Assembly (NCBI GenBank): GCA_900554645.1 | Contig: USIE01000002.1 | Span: 51,143 to 115,142, forward strand | DNA: 64,000 nucleotides | From: an uncultured Collinsella sp. | Lineage (GTDB): Bacteria; Actinomycetota; Coriobacteriia; Coriobacteriales; Coriobacteriaceae | Reading direction: 5' to 3' | Part shown: positions 1 to 8,199 of the stretch, in pieces | Position numbering within the stretch: the first letter of the stretch is position 1 | Layout of the letters: every line of letters begins with the position of its first letter | The notes under the pieces: generated by a model | The model's database searches: none | Told to the model about the DNA's origin: nothing | Seen by the model: only the letters and a program-made list of their open reading frames with translations | Translations under genes and position numbers: made by a program

Positions 1-1017
1 CATATAGGCATCGAGGGAGAATGACTTCTCGATACATGCGCGACCGCATTTGCCAATTCTTTCTTTCAAGGCATTATCACTCATGAGAACGTCAAGCTTT
101 TCTGTCAGGGCAGTGACGTCATCGACCGGAAACAGGAAACCGTCCACGCCATCGTTGATGATTTGAGGAACGCCTCCAACAGGAGTCGCAATCGTCGCCA
201 AGCCGTACGACATCGCCTCGAGCACACTCATAGGCATACCTTCGTTTTTAGACGGAAGGCAAAAAATACTGCAGTTTTGAAAAGCCTCGTCTTTCTTTTC
301 GCCAGCCGCCCATCCGATGAAACGACATTTATCGTATATGCCGAGCTCATCCGCTAGCTTCTCGTATGCACGCACATCACCATCTCCGCCGAAAACAAAT
401 CGGGCATCTGGATGCGCAGGAAGAGTGCGAGCCGCAGCACGCAAAAGCACGTTTGGGCTCTTGCGTTCGTCAAGACGCCCCATGAACAAAACGGTATTAG
501 AGGTATAGTCCGTCACGTTTTCGCCCGGAATATTCACTGCGTTATGAAGAACCTTTACTTGCTCAATATCACAAATACGCCTGTTAAGCAGGAAGTCCCT
601 CCACTCCTCGGACAGAACGACAATCCTGCTGCAAAGACGAAATGTTTGGCAGATATCACGCCTTTGGCCCTCTGTGCATTCCTCGTCATACCACATAGCA
701 AACTCGCTACCATGCAAATGAAGAAGAACCGGCTTTTTATGCGCAGCGGCTGCTGCAATGAAAGCCTTCTTCCGAAAGTAACTGCCGCGCGAAGCCATGT
801 GAACGTGAACGAGGTCACAACTCTTCAGCCTTCTTAGGTACCTCGCATACGCAACCATAGCCGTTGCCAGCTTCCTAGCCTTGCCCCCTTCTATGGTCGT
901 TGGTAGAAATGTAACTTCTTCGCCTCTACGGTGCGCCGCCTCAAGCATGTTCTTCTCAACTGTTGCAATGCCGCCCATAGATTCTGGACTAGGCCCAACC
1001 ATCAAAATGCTAGGCAT
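1..1017 (-). CDS. GT4-family glycosyltransferase (partial, 3' end outside window)
   Basis: The minus-strand frame is open for 339 codons from an ATG at 1017 and runs off the left edge. The N-terminus has the GT-B donor-fold signature PSPESMGGI (residues 8-16), and the C-terminal half has the family 4 EX7E motif in NEGMPMSVLEAM (about residues 257-268), followed by a typical TPVGGVPQIINDG loop. The family transfers a nucleotide-activated sugar with retention of configuration; donor and acceptor cannot be read from the sequence. Its start overlaps the stop of the upstream ATP-grasp gene by 8 bases, so it is translationally coupled in the polysaccharide operon. Nothing odd is visible in the readable part. 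Confidence 0.88.
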   Translation of the reverse strand, partial: MPSILMVGPSPESMGGIATVEKNMLEAAHRRGEEVTFLPTTIEGGKARKLATAMVAYARYLRRLKSCDLVHVHMASRGSYFRKKAFIAAAAAHKKPVLLHLHGSEFAMWYDEECTEGQRRDICQTFRLCSRIVVLSEEWRDFLLNRRICDIEQVKVLHNAVNIPGENVTDYTSNTVLFMGRLDERKSPNVLLRAAARTLPAHPDARFVFGGDGDVRAYEKLADELGIYDKCRFIGWAAGEKKDEAFQNCSIFCLPSKNEGMPMSVLEAMSYGLATIATPVGGVPQIINDGVDGFLFPVDDVTALTEKLDVLMSDNALKERIGKCGRACIEKSFSLDAYM

Positions 1018-1963
1018 CGCTATCTCCCGCAAAACTAATGCCTACCTGCCGGGATAAAGCACTATTTGTATTGAAGCCACTTCCCTCAGGCAACACAAAG
1101 AGCTCGCCAAGCTCTCGGTCCAGCTTATCCGGCTGCTCTTCAAGAGCATAGAAGGGATCATAGCCTCCGCCCGTGTAAAAAGTCATCTCACCAAAGTATG
1201 GCTTTCCGCCGATGTTGTACCAGTCAACACGAACGTGCGGAAAGTCCGCAGACAACCTCTCAGAAAGTTCAAGCATGAGCTCATAGTTCTCAGGCTTCGG
1301 CGTGGGTTCATGGTCGGAAACCTCGTGATTAATGTCGCCGCGCTGCTCCCACTCTGGCGAAAAATACTGCATGTCGTGGTTGGTGAACCTGTCAACGTCC
1401 GTCTGCACGAGCGCCGCTTTGCCATCGAAGCAATAAAATTTATAGTCCGTCGGGGTCTCCCTGCCGGGCTCATCAAGGTACGCTTCGGCAACTACACGTG
1501 GCACAATATCAAGGTATGCCCACTCACGACCTTGCCAATACCAATTGCGGCCAAGAGCCACACGCAATCGCCTCTTGGCCTCCTCGAAGTCGAACTTCGT
1601 CTTATCGGTGCATACGAAAGTGCTTTGCGAATCATGGGTGCACTTAAGCACAAACTTCTCAGGCAACTTTTCCAGGTCAATCTCTTCGACTGAGCCATAT
1701 ACACCGTAGAGGGGGACCAAATACTCGGCACCAACAAGCTCTTCAACGAAGGAACGGACACCGTACTTGTCGGCAAGCTGCGTCAAGACTGGGTTATGAT
1801 AATTAAGCTTATACCACTGAAGCTTTTCATTAAATGTCTTGGGGTTCTCAAAATCGGGTTCGTAATGGAGCTTCGCTTTGAAATACATGCGCATGTACGC
1901 TTCATCAGGTATGAAGCGTAGATTGTTCTTGAGAGAAAGGGTGAACCTCTTCTTCAGTTTCAT
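1010..1963 (-). CDS. TupA-like ATP-grasp protein of polysaccharide biosynthesis
   Basis: A 317-residue protein resembling the TupA-like ATP-grasp family, named after teichuronopeptide biosynthesis. Supporting features are the N-terminal block with NPKTFNEKLQWYKLN, a DKYGVRSFV segment, the nucleotide-binding strand LPEKFVLKCTHDSQS, and the C-terminal acid-rich segment VDWYNIGGKPYFGEMTFYTGGG, where the metal/ATP ligands of ATP-grasp folds lie. Such proteins occur in capsule and cell-wall polymer loci and may ligate an amino acid or other carboxylate to the polymer; the substrate is unknown. The start overlaps the stop of wecB (ATGA type, 1960-1963) and the stop overlaps the next glycosyltransferase. 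Confidence 0.8.
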   Translation of the reverse strand: MKLKKRFTLSLKNNLRFIPDEAYMRMYFKAKLHYEPDFENPKTFNEKLQWYKLNYHNPVLTQLADKYGVRSFVEELVGAEYLVPLYGVYGSVEEIDLEKLPEKFVLKCTHDSQSTFVCTDKTKFDFEEAKRRLRVALGRNWYWQGREWAYLDIVPRVVAEAYLDEPGRETPTDYKFYCFDGKAALVQTDVDRFTNHDMQYFSPEWEQRGDINHEVSDHEPTPKPENYELMLELSERLSADFPHVRVDWYNIGGKPYFGEMTFYTGGGYDPFYALEEQPDKLDRELGELFVLPEGSGFNTNSALSRQVGISFAGDSDA

Positions 1964-3078
1964 CGATTGCCTCCCAGCACATCCGCAATACGCTCACTCG
2001 CATGCCCGTCGCCGTAAGGATTTGAAGCCTGGCTCATCTCTACGTACTCATCCTCGTCTGATAGCAGCCTGCTAAACTCTCGGTAAATTACATCCTCCTC
2101 AGTGCCGACGAGCTTCAGGGTGCCGGCAGCTACGCCCTCGGGACGCTCAGTGGTGTCGCGCATCACCAGCACCGGCTTGCCCAGGCTCGGGGCCTCCTCC
2201 TGGATGCCACCTGAGTCGGTGAGAATTAGATGGCTCGCCGCCAAGAAATTGTGGAAGTCGAGCACTTCCAGTGGGTCGATGATGCGCAACCGATCGAAGC
2301 CATCAAGTTCCCCATGGGCCGCCTTGCGCACCTCTGGGTTCATGTGTATGGGATAAATCGCCTTGGTGTCAGGATGCTCCTCCATCACGCGTCGAATCGC
2401 GCGGAACATGCGATGCATGGGCTCGCCAAGGTTCTCACGACGATGTGCAGTGATTAAGATCAGGCGGCTGTCGCTAGCCCATTCCAACTCCGGATGGGTA
2501 TAGTCCTCGCGCACTGTGGAGCGCAGAGCGTCGATACCGGTGTTGCCGGTCACCCAAATCTTCTCGGCACGCTTGCCCTCGTCGAGCAGGTTCTGCTTAC
2601 TCGCCTTGGTGGGCGCAAAGTAGTACTCGCTGACGATATCCACGGCCTGACGATTGAACTCCTCGGGCCATGGGCTATAGATGTCGTGAGTGCGCAGGCC
2701 CGCCTCTACATGCCCCACGGGAATCTGCAGGTAGAAGCAAGCGAGAGCCGCCGCAAAGCTCGTAGTCGTGTCGCCGTGCACGAGGACCACGTCAGGCCTC
2801 TCTTCCTCGAGAATCGCCTTCAGCTTCAGCAGCACATCGCACGTGACATCGAACAGCGTCTGCCCCGGCTTCATGATTGCCAAGTCATGGTCGGGAACCA
2901 CATCGAAAACACTCAGAACCTGATCGAGCATCTCGCGATGCTGACCCGTCACGGCCACAACCGTCTGAAACTCGTCGGGGCGGCTCTTGAGCTCGTTCAC
3001 GAGCGGGCACATCTTGATGGCCTCCGGACGCGTCCCGAAGACGAGCATCACTTTCTTCAAACCTGCTTCTCCCTGCAT
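1960..3078 (-). CDS. wecB: UDP-N-acetylglucosamine 2-epimerase (non-hydrolysing)
   Basis: Converts UDP-GlcNAc to UDP-ManNAc in the cytoplasm. The 372-residue length is normal. Diagnostic motifs are FGTRPEAIKMCPLV near the N-terminus, GDTTTS and HVEAGLRT in the first Rossmann domain, HRREN in the middle and TDSGGIQEEAPSLGKPVL in the UDP-binding C-terminal domain. The neighbouring WecC and WecG/TagA homologues use its product. The ATG at 3078 has almost no spacing from AAAGAG; a TTG about 18 bases downstream, preceded by GGGAGAAG, is an alternative start giving an N-terminus closer to the family. Confidence 0.95.
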   Translation of the reverse strand: MQGEAGLKKVMLVFGTRPEAIKMCPLVNELKSRPDEFQTVVAVTGQHREMLDQVLSVFDVVPDHDLAIMKPGQTLFDVTCDVLLKLKAILEEERPDVVLVHGDTTTSFAAALACFYLQIPVGHVEAGLRTHDIYSPWPEEFNRQAVDIVSEYYFAPTKASKQNLLDEGKRAEKIWVTGNTGIDALRSTVREDYTHPELEWASDSRLILITAHRRENLGEPMHRMFRAIRRVMEEHPDTKAIYPIHMNPEVRKAAHGELDGFDRLRIIDPLEVLDFHNFLAASHLILTDSGGIQEEAPSLGKPVLVMRDTTERPEGVAAGTLKLVGTEEDVIYREFSRLLSDEDEYVEMSQASNPYGDGHASERIADVLGGNR

Positions 3079-3090
3079 CTCTTTAATGAA

Positions 3091-4308
3091 TTACAGCTTG
3101 TAGACGTTCTCACCGTCACCACACACGTTGCGCGGGTCGATGAGGATGCGGTCGCCGAACACTTCGGGCTTGCCCTTGATCTGGGAATGGCCCACCATCA
3201 CTATCACCATCTCCAGACCATCCAGGAACTCTTCCATAGAGTGCACCTGGCCCGGAACCTCGTCGCGCTCAACCCACGGGTCGTACACCTTCACGGCACC
3301 ACCGCACAGGTGCTCCTCCATGGAATCGAGCATCTGCAGCGTCGGGCTCTCGCGCACGTCGTCAACGTCCTCCTTGTAGGTCAGGCCGTAGATGCCCACC
3401 TTGGAGGCGTCCTTGATCCCGCGCTCGGCCATAACCTCGTGGGCACGATGCAGCACATACTCAGGCATGCCCGCGTTGGTCTGAAGCGCCAGACGGATGA
3501 AGTTTGCCGTTTCGGGGTAGTCGCCCACCAGGAACCACGGGTCGACGGGAATGCAGTGACCGCCCACACCGGGGCCGGGCTGCAGGATGTTCACGCGCGG
3601 GTGCTTGTTGGAGATGCGAATGACCTCCGCCACGTCCATGCCGCCGATACGGCAGATCTTGGCAAGCTCGTTGGAGAACGCGATGTTAATTGCGCGGAAG
3701 GTGTTCTCGACGACTTTGGTCATCTCAGCGGTACGGATGTCGGTCACACTGATTTCGCCCTGACAGAAGGTTGCGTAAATCTTAGCAACCTCCTCGCCCA
3801 CCTCGGGGTCGTCCGCGCCAATCGTACGGTTGTTGTGCAGCAGCTCGTAAACCATGTTTCCGGGGATGATGCGCTCCGGGGCGTGCACGAGCTTAACATC
3901 CTCACGCTCGGCCTCAATGAGCAGCGGGCGCACAAAGCGATCCACCGTGTTGGGCGAAATAGTCGACTCGATTACGAGCACGGCGCCCTTCGGGGCGACC
4001 TCGAGCACCGTCTTGCAGGCGGCAATCACATAGCAGGGGTCGATCTTCTTATCTAGCTTATCGTAGGGCGTCGGCACGCTCACGATGTAGGTATCGCACA
4101 CCTGATACTCTGTCGTGAATTTGATGCCCGATTTCAACGCGTCGACGAACAGCTCGTCAAGCCCCTCCTCCTTGAAGGTGGTATGCCCGGCATTCAGAGT
4201 TGCCACAAGTTCCTCGTTGTAGTCAGTTCCCACGACCTCCACGCCGTGCGTGGCCATCATGAGAGCGGTGGGCAGTCCGATATAACCGAGACCGATAACG
4301 TTAACCAT
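3091..4308 (-). CDS. wecC: UDP-N-acetyl-D-mannosamine dehydrogenase
   Basis: A 405-residue member of the UDP-glucose/UDP-ManNAc dehydrogenase family that oxidises UDP-ManNAc to UDP-ManNAcA with two NAD+. The N-terminal Rossmann motif is VIGLGYIGLPTALMMA, the middle domain has ESTISPNTVDRFV and PERIIPGNM, and the catalytic cysteine lies in GPGVGGHCIPVDPWF. The C-terminal UDP-binding domain contains YGLTYKEDVDDVRESP. It lies 12 bases upstream of wecB, and the pair supplies ManNAc/ManNAcA donors. The assignment to ManNAc rather than glucose rests on the GHCIPVDPWFL form of the active site and on the wecB/wecG context. Confidence 0.93.
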   Translation of the reverse strand: MVNVIGLGYIGLPTALMMATHGVEVVGTDYNEELVATLNAGHTTFKEEGLDELFVDALKSGIKFTTEYQVCDTYIVSVPTPYDKLDKKIDPCYVIAACKTVLEVAPKGAVLVIESTISPNTVDRFVRPLLIEAEREDVKLVHAPERIIPGNMVYELLHNNRTIGADDPEVGEEVAKIYATFCQGEISVTDIRTAEMTKVVENTFRAINIAFSNELAKICRIGGMDVAEVIRISNKHPRVNILQPGPGVGGHCIPVDPWFLVGDYPETANFIRLALQTNAGMPEYVLHRAHEVMAERGIKDASKVGIYGLTYKEDVDDVRESPTLQMLDSMEEHLCGGAVKVYDPWVERDEVPGQVHSMEEFLDGLEMVIVMVGHSQIKGKPEVFGDRILIDPRNVCGDGENVYKL

Positions 4309-4311
4309 TCT

Positions 4312-5085
4312 TTATTCGCCTTTCCCTGAGAACTTATATCGGTATGTAAGGGCAACAAACTTTGCGTTACCCACGATGTAGCGCTTCCAAAGCCTGCCAG
4401 GCTCCTGTATAAACCGGTAGAACCATTCCAAGCCGTGATCCTGCATCCACTTTGGCGCGCGATCGGTCACCCCAGCCACCACGTCGAAACTGCCGCCAAC
4501 GCCCATCACGAAAGGAATTCCTATTTGATTAAGGTATTTGTGCACCCAATACTCTTTCTTAGGAGAGCTGAACGCGACAAACATCATGTCCGCCCCAGAT
4601 GCAGCCATGTCCGCCACAATCTGCGGCTCGTCGGCCTCAGTGAAGTAGCCATTGCGATAACCGACTATCTGAATGCCGGGATAACGCTCCTCGAAAATCG
4701 CCCTAACCCTCGAGACAACTTCCTCCTTCGCGCCGAAGAGGTAAACCTTGTAGCCCTTCTCAGCGGACAGCTCCACCAGGCGCTGGAACAGATCAATGCC
4801 CGTCACGCGCTCGCTCAGGGGCACGCCCAGCTTCTTGGCAGCCCACACGATGGAGGCGCCGTCGGCGTTGATGAGCGGGCAAGCGTTAACAATCTCGGCC
4901 AGCTTCGGGTCGGCCTCCATCAGGTTCACCTTCGAGGCGTTCACCACCACATGTTGGGTGGGCACGCCGGCAGCAATAACCTTCTCAACCTCGGCAACCG
5001 TCTCGTCGAGCGAGAGAGCATTAACGTATGTGTTGAGAATGGGATAGCGCCTGGATGCTTTTATAGTTTTTTGAGAATTCAACAA
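4312..5085 (-). CDS. WecG/TagA/CpsF-family glycosyltransferase (probable ManNAc transferase)
   Basis: A 257-residue GT26-type protein. Members transfer ManNAc or ManNAcA to GlcNAc-pyrophosphoryl-undecaprenol at the inner face of the membrane. Typical segments are VVVNASKVNLMEADPKL, INADGASIVWAAKKLGVPL, ERVTGIDL, YLFGAKEEV, PKKEYW and the GVGGSFDVVAG loop near the C-terminus. It is 3 bases from wecC and directly downstream of the initiating sugar-1-phosphate transferase, so it probably adds the second sugar of the repeat unit. TagA (teichoic acid linkage) and WecG cannot be told apart from sequence alone. Confidence 0.9.
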   Translation of the reverse strand: MLNSQKTIKASRRYPILNTYVNALSLDETVAEVEKVIAAGVPTQHVVVNASKVNLMEADPKLAEIVNACPLINADGASIVWAAKKLGVPLSERVTGIDLFQRLVELSAEKGYKVYLFGAKEEVVSRVRAIFEERYPGIQIVGYRNGYFTEADEPQIVADMAASGADMMFVAFSSPKKEYWVHKYLNQIGIPFVMGVGGSFDVVAGVTDRAPKWMQDHGLEWFYRFIQEPGRLWKRYIVGNAKFVALTYRYKFSGKGE

Positions 5086-5089
5086 TTGC

Positions 5090-5944
5090 CTAACTTCCCT
5101 GTGCTGTAAGCACGACGCCCACGGTCTGAATAATCAGCTTCAAATCGCTCCATGCGGAGCACTTCTTGATGTAAAGCAGGTCAAGGTCGACCCACTCGTC
5201 GAATGTGATGGAATCGCGGTTGCGACGGGTTTGCCAGTAGCAGGTCATGCCCGGCTTCACCAGCAACCTTTGGCGCTGGTAGTCGTCGTAAGTCGCAACC
5301 TCAGCCGGCAATGCGGGACGCGGGCCCACGATGCTCATATCCGAGCGCAGGACATTGATGAACTGGGGCAGCTCGTCGAGCGACAGCTTGCGCAGCCACT
5401 TGCCCACGCGGGTGATACGCGGGTCCTCGGCGATCTTGAATACCGGGCCGGTCTTCTCGTTGAGCTCCCTGAGCTCGGCGAGCTTGTCTTCGGCATCCAC
5501 GCACATGCTGCGGAATTTCAGCATCCGGAAGGTTCTACCGTCCTTGCCAACTCGCTCCTGACTGAAGAACACGGGGCCCTTCGGATCGTCGACCTTGATG
5601 AGGATCGAGATGATGGCGAACAGCCAGCAGAACACAACGAGCACCGCCGCGCTAAAAACGATGTCGAACGCACGCTTGACAACGCGGTACGCCACCCTGT
5701 CCTCGATGCCGGTGACTGGCGCGCTCCCAAGCTCTTCCTTGAGGCGCCTTGCGCGCTCGAAGCTTTCGGTTGAGCCCCCGCCGCCATTGATGTCGTACGC
5801 GAAACCGCTACGAACAGTTTTACGCTCCAAGGCACCGCTGTCCGCCGTCGCTCGGCTGGCTTTGCCTGACGACGATTCCCGCATGCCGGACCTCGCCTGC
5901 GCGGGCTCGCAAACGGCCGTGAAATCACTGGCCACTATGCGCAC
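5090..5944 (-). CDS. Undecaprenyl-phosphate sugar-1-phosphate transferase
   Basis: An initiating glycosyltransferase (bacterial sugar transferase family) that loads a sugar phosphate onto undecaprenyl phosphate. It has one membrane segment (IVFSAAVLVVFCWLFAIISI, about residues 112-131), then the conserved cytosolic block: FSQERVGKDGRTFRMLKFRSM, KIAEDPRITRVG, LDELPQFINVLRSDMSIVGPRP and the C-terminal KPGMTCYWQ..DLLYI. The first 95 residues are low-complexity and Ser/Arg-rich. GTG at 5944 is the longest start but its ribosome site is very close; an internal Met (about 5884) is possible. A shorter, broken relative lies directly upstream. Confidence 0.92.
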   Translation of the reverse strand: MRIVASDFTAVCEPAQARSGMRESSSGKASRATADSGALERKTVRSGFAYDINGGGGSTESFERARRLKEELGSAPVTGIEDRVAYRVVKRAFDIVFSAAVLVVFCWLFAIISILIKVDDPKGPVFFSQERVGKDGRTFRMLKFRSMCVDAEDKLAELRELNEKTGPVFKIAEDPRITRVGKWLRKLSLDELPQFINVLRSDMSIVGPRPALPAEVATYDDYQRQRLLVKPGMTCYWQTRRNRDSITFDEWVDLDLLYIKKCSAWSDLKLIIQTVGVVLTAQGS

Positions 5945-6050
5945 ACCGCCTTAAAAACGGGTTTTGCAAGAAATTGCCCTCCTATGCTGCCAACGCGTTT
6001 ACAATTGAACCCAGAAATGCGGTGCATCCGCAGGCCGCTCGCGAAACAGC
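5945..6050. other. Gap after the truncated sugar transferase frame
   Basis: About 106 bases between the end of the truncated sugar transferase frame and the intact one. No start, hairpin or family-like translation is visible. Together with the non-homologous last ~40 codons of the truncated gene it is probably scar sequence from the deletion that removed that gene's 3' end. Confidence 0.4.
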
Positions 6051-6602
6051 TCACGACCTGCGAAAACACCTTTCCTTTGTTCGTGCTAGATTTGGCGGGA
6101 AGCGCGAACGCACCATGGATTCCTCAGAGAATTCCGGGCGCGTTTTTAATATGCGCAAAGGGATCTGGCCCAGAAATACGTTCAGGAACTGCGGGAACTC
6201 GTCGATGGAGTGCTTACGGATGAACTTGCCGATCCTGGTGACGCGCGGGTCTTCCTTCGTCTTGAACATGGCACCGGCGATCTCGTTCTGCTCCTTGAGA
6301 TCTGCCAGGCGCTCGTCGGCGTCCTTGTACATGGAGCGGAACTTCCACATGCGGAAGGTTGACAGGCTGCCATCGCGGTGGGTCTGGCCCACGCGGATCT
6401 GGCTGTAGAAGGGGTTGCCCTCGCTCTCAAGGCGGATGGCCGCGGCAAGCACAAGGCTGGGAACGGAAATGACGGCCAGCACGCAGCCGCTGAACACGAC
6501 GTCAAAGGCGCGCTTAACGGCGCGGTAGACCAGGCGCGAACGATCCCAGTCCATGATGGATTGCATGGCCTTGTAACGGCCGACGCCCTCACGCCGGTCC
6601 AT
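6051..6602 (-). pseudogene. Truncated undecaprenyl-phosphate sugar transferase
   Basis: A 183-residue frame that matches the sugar transferase family only to about residue 143. It has the membrane segment (FDVVFSGCVLAVISVPSLVL), YSQIRVGQ, TFRMWKFRSMYKDAD, KTKEDPRVTRIGKFIRKH and IDEFPQFLNVF, and then stops matching. The family's next motif (GPRP) and the whole C-terminal catalytic segment with KPG..W are replaced by about 40 unrelated residues that read through to a chance stop. The loss begins near 6170-6180. A normal member would need about 80 more residues, so this is very probably inactive. Its N-terminus begins well, so it was once the first enzyme gene of the operon; the intact paralogue now follows it. 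Confidence 0.78.
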
Positions 6603-6730
6603 GGCCTGAGCAATCAGTGCCGCCCCACGGGCGCATCAGTTGCATATTGATTTTTATCCGGCACGTTCTCTTCCAACACTTCGTCCCCGCGTCGGGGATC
6701 CTCCCTGTTCTGTGTGGCGACCGCCAGCAG
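6603..6730. other. loaP to sugar transferase spacer with small hairpin
   Basis: A 128-base gap within the polysaccharide operon. On the minus strand it contains a GC-rich stem, ATCCCCG and CGGGGAC around a 3-base loop (about 6689-6705), without a T-run. It could be an RNA stability or processing hairpin; it does not look like a canonical terminator. Confidence 0.35.
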
Positions 6731-7276
6731 CTAGGCGATTGCCTTTTTGATGTTGCGCATGGCGCGCTGCTCGTTTGAAAGCACCGCGAGGCCGACGCGA
6801 GTGGTTACGCGTCGGCCGCACAGATCGAGCTCCAAATAAGCGGTGCTCTTGCGCCTGTTAATGGTTTTGATAAGGCCTTCGTGGCCCAGCAGTGGACCTG
6901 CCGTCACTACGACCTGATCGCCGTCTTTTAGGGCCTCACTCATGGGCACCACGCGGTCTCCCCTATGCGTAAATCCGCCAATAAGCTGGACCTCTTCTTT
7001 TGCCAGCGGCACAAACTGACCGTCCTGGGATAGCACTCGGGCAAAGTCGTCCATGCGTAGCAGAAACTGTTGCACGGTTCGGGGATCTGCCGTATCGCAG
7101 ATAAGATAACCGGGAAAGAGCGGCTTGGTCGTATCGACCCATTCGCCGTGTACCTTGATTTCTGTTTGAAATTGGGGATAAAAGAGCTCATGCATGGCAT
7201 TCGCCGGCACCACATGCTCGATGCGCTCGCGCATTACATCTTCGCGACCGTTAATGACCTGGATCACATACCACAC
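6731..7276 (-). CDS. loaP: NusG-paralogue transcription antiterminator (LoaP-like)
   Basis: A specialised NusG-family factor that rides on RNA polymerase and allows read-through of long operons. The NGN domain covers about residues 1-105, starting WYVIQVINGRED and containing LFPGYLICDT. A linker and a KOW segment follow (VVVTAGPLLGHEGLIKTINRR, about residues 130-155). The first gene position in a capsule-type operon is typical of LoaP/RfaH-type paralogues. Frame extension to a GTG at 7285 is possible, but the GTG at 7276 sits about 7 bases after AAGGGGG and gives the usual MWYVIQV start, so I chose it. LoaP is preferred over RfaH because of the actinobacterial context. Confidence 0.85.
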   Translation of the reverse strand: MWYVIQVINGREDVMRERIEHVVPANAMHELFYPQFQTEIKVHGEWVDTTKPLFPGYLICDTADPRTVQQFLLRMDDFARVLSQDGQFVPLAKEEVQLIGGFTHRGDRVVPMSEALKDGDQVVVTAGPLLGHEGLIKTINRRKSTAYLELDLCGRRVTTRVGLAVLSNEQRAMRNIKKAIA

Positions 7277-7564
7277 GAGCACCACCCCCTTGCTGTCTTA
7301 CGTGTGGCTCACGGGGTTTGTGTATGGCTTCGCCAGGGCGCTTGTGCGCGAAGGCGCTCCATATTCAAACCCTGAGCCCAGTTAGACAAGCACGTGGCTC
7401 TGCCCCACCGTGAACGGTATGTATAAGCGCAGTTGCTGGAGACGCGGACGTGTATCGCAAAATGACCGCGACTCCAGCTGGCTGCGTGCGACCCAGTCAA
7501 GCGGGTACAAAACTGGACCGCACGCAAACAGCTGAAGGACTGCTACGTTTTGGCATGCAATCAA

Positions 7565-7607
7565 TTATTTATTTGCACTAAGAAATTAACTCAATACAAA
7601 TAAATAA
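7565..7607 (-). promoter_or_regulatory. Candidate promoter inside an 11-bp inverted repeat, upstream of loaP
   Basis: On the minus strand, TTGAGT (7594-7589) is followed after exactly 17 bases by TAAATA (7571-7566), a plausible sigma-A type promoter reading towards loaP. The same block is bounded by a perfect inverted repeat, TTATTTATTTG at 7565-7575 and CAAATAAATAA at 7597-7607, with a 21-base centre. The repeat may be a regulator site overlapping both promoter hexamers. The GC-poor character contrasts with everything around it. Confidence 0.5.
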
Positions 7608-8012
7608 CGTCGCATGACTTCTTTATTGGAGCTCGTGGTGTTTCTGGCACCGCCGTTACGGCCGGATGCTGATCGACCCTGCGCTTTGCAACTTGTTGGA
7701 GCCGCGAGCACAGTTGAACTCATGTAACGTTAGGTATCCTAGCACAAGCTGGTAGCGAAACTGATTTGGCTTATGGTGGACAACATATCGTTCATTTGAC
7801 GTGCTTAAGGGGGCTGTTTTGGGATGTTGTTCACGTTAATGCAGGTTATTGGGACGCCAACGGAGATTAGAGGCGTTCCTGAAGCCCAAATGGAACGGCG
7901 ATCTACACTGATAATCGCGTTTGGCTAACAAACTATGTACAGACATGGGAAAAAATTTGTTCAACTTTTTGTTGGCGTAGGTGGGGTTTGTGGCGCATGG
8001 TGTTTTGGTATG

Positions 8013-8043
8013 AAAAAAGGCCTTCGGAATTCCGAAGGCCTTT
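8013..8043 (-). terminator. Terminator after tRNA-Ala
   Basis: A perfect palindromic stem, GGCCTTCGG at 8019-8027 pairing with CCGAAGGCC at 8032-8040 around AATT. On the minus strand it is followed by six T (A-run 8013-8018 on the plus strand). It lies 11 bases past the tRNA-Ala 3' end. The other side has only three T, so it works mainly on the minus strand. Confidence 0.85.
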
Positions 8044-8053
8044 GCATTCACGA

Positions 8054-8129
8054 TGGTGGAGACGAGGGGGATCGAACCCCTGACCTCTTGACTGCCAGTC
8101 AAGCGCTCTCCCAGCTGAGCTACGCCCCC
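8054..8129 (-). tRNA. tRNA-Ala (GGC)
   Basis: Full cloverleaf of 76 bases including an encoded CCA. The anticodon stem CTTGA/TCAAG holds loop CTGGCAG, so the anticodon is GGC. The T-arm is AGGGG-TTCGATC-CCCCT, and the acceptor GGGGGCG/CGTCTCC contains the G3:U70 wobble pair that is the main alanine identity element. It reads codons GCC and GCU. A terminator follows directly. Confidence 0.95.
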
Positions 8130-8199
8130 GTGACGGTGAGATACTATAAGTGAAGTTGGCGCGACGTGCAAGGACTTTTTTGGGTCAGATTCTAAATGC

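Larger units (their letters stand above)
7277..8053. other. Leader and promoter region of the polysaccharide operon; no gene seen
   Basis: 777 bases without a credible gene on either strand. The part from 7558 to 7277 is probably the transcribed leader of loaP. It contains compact hairpins, including one at about 7328-7352 (outer CTTC/GAAG, inner GCGC/GCGC) and ACCG-TTCA-CGGT near 7410-7425. An AT-rich block with an 11-bp perfect inverted repeat and promoter-like hexamers lies at 7565-7607. From 7620 to 8012 I see nothing recognisable. Confidence 0.55.

Noticed and set aside
7565-7607. Invertible (phase-variable) promoter for the polysaccharide operon
   Set aside because: The inverted repeats are only 21 bases apart and no recombinase gene is nearby; the segment is too short for known promoter inversion systems.
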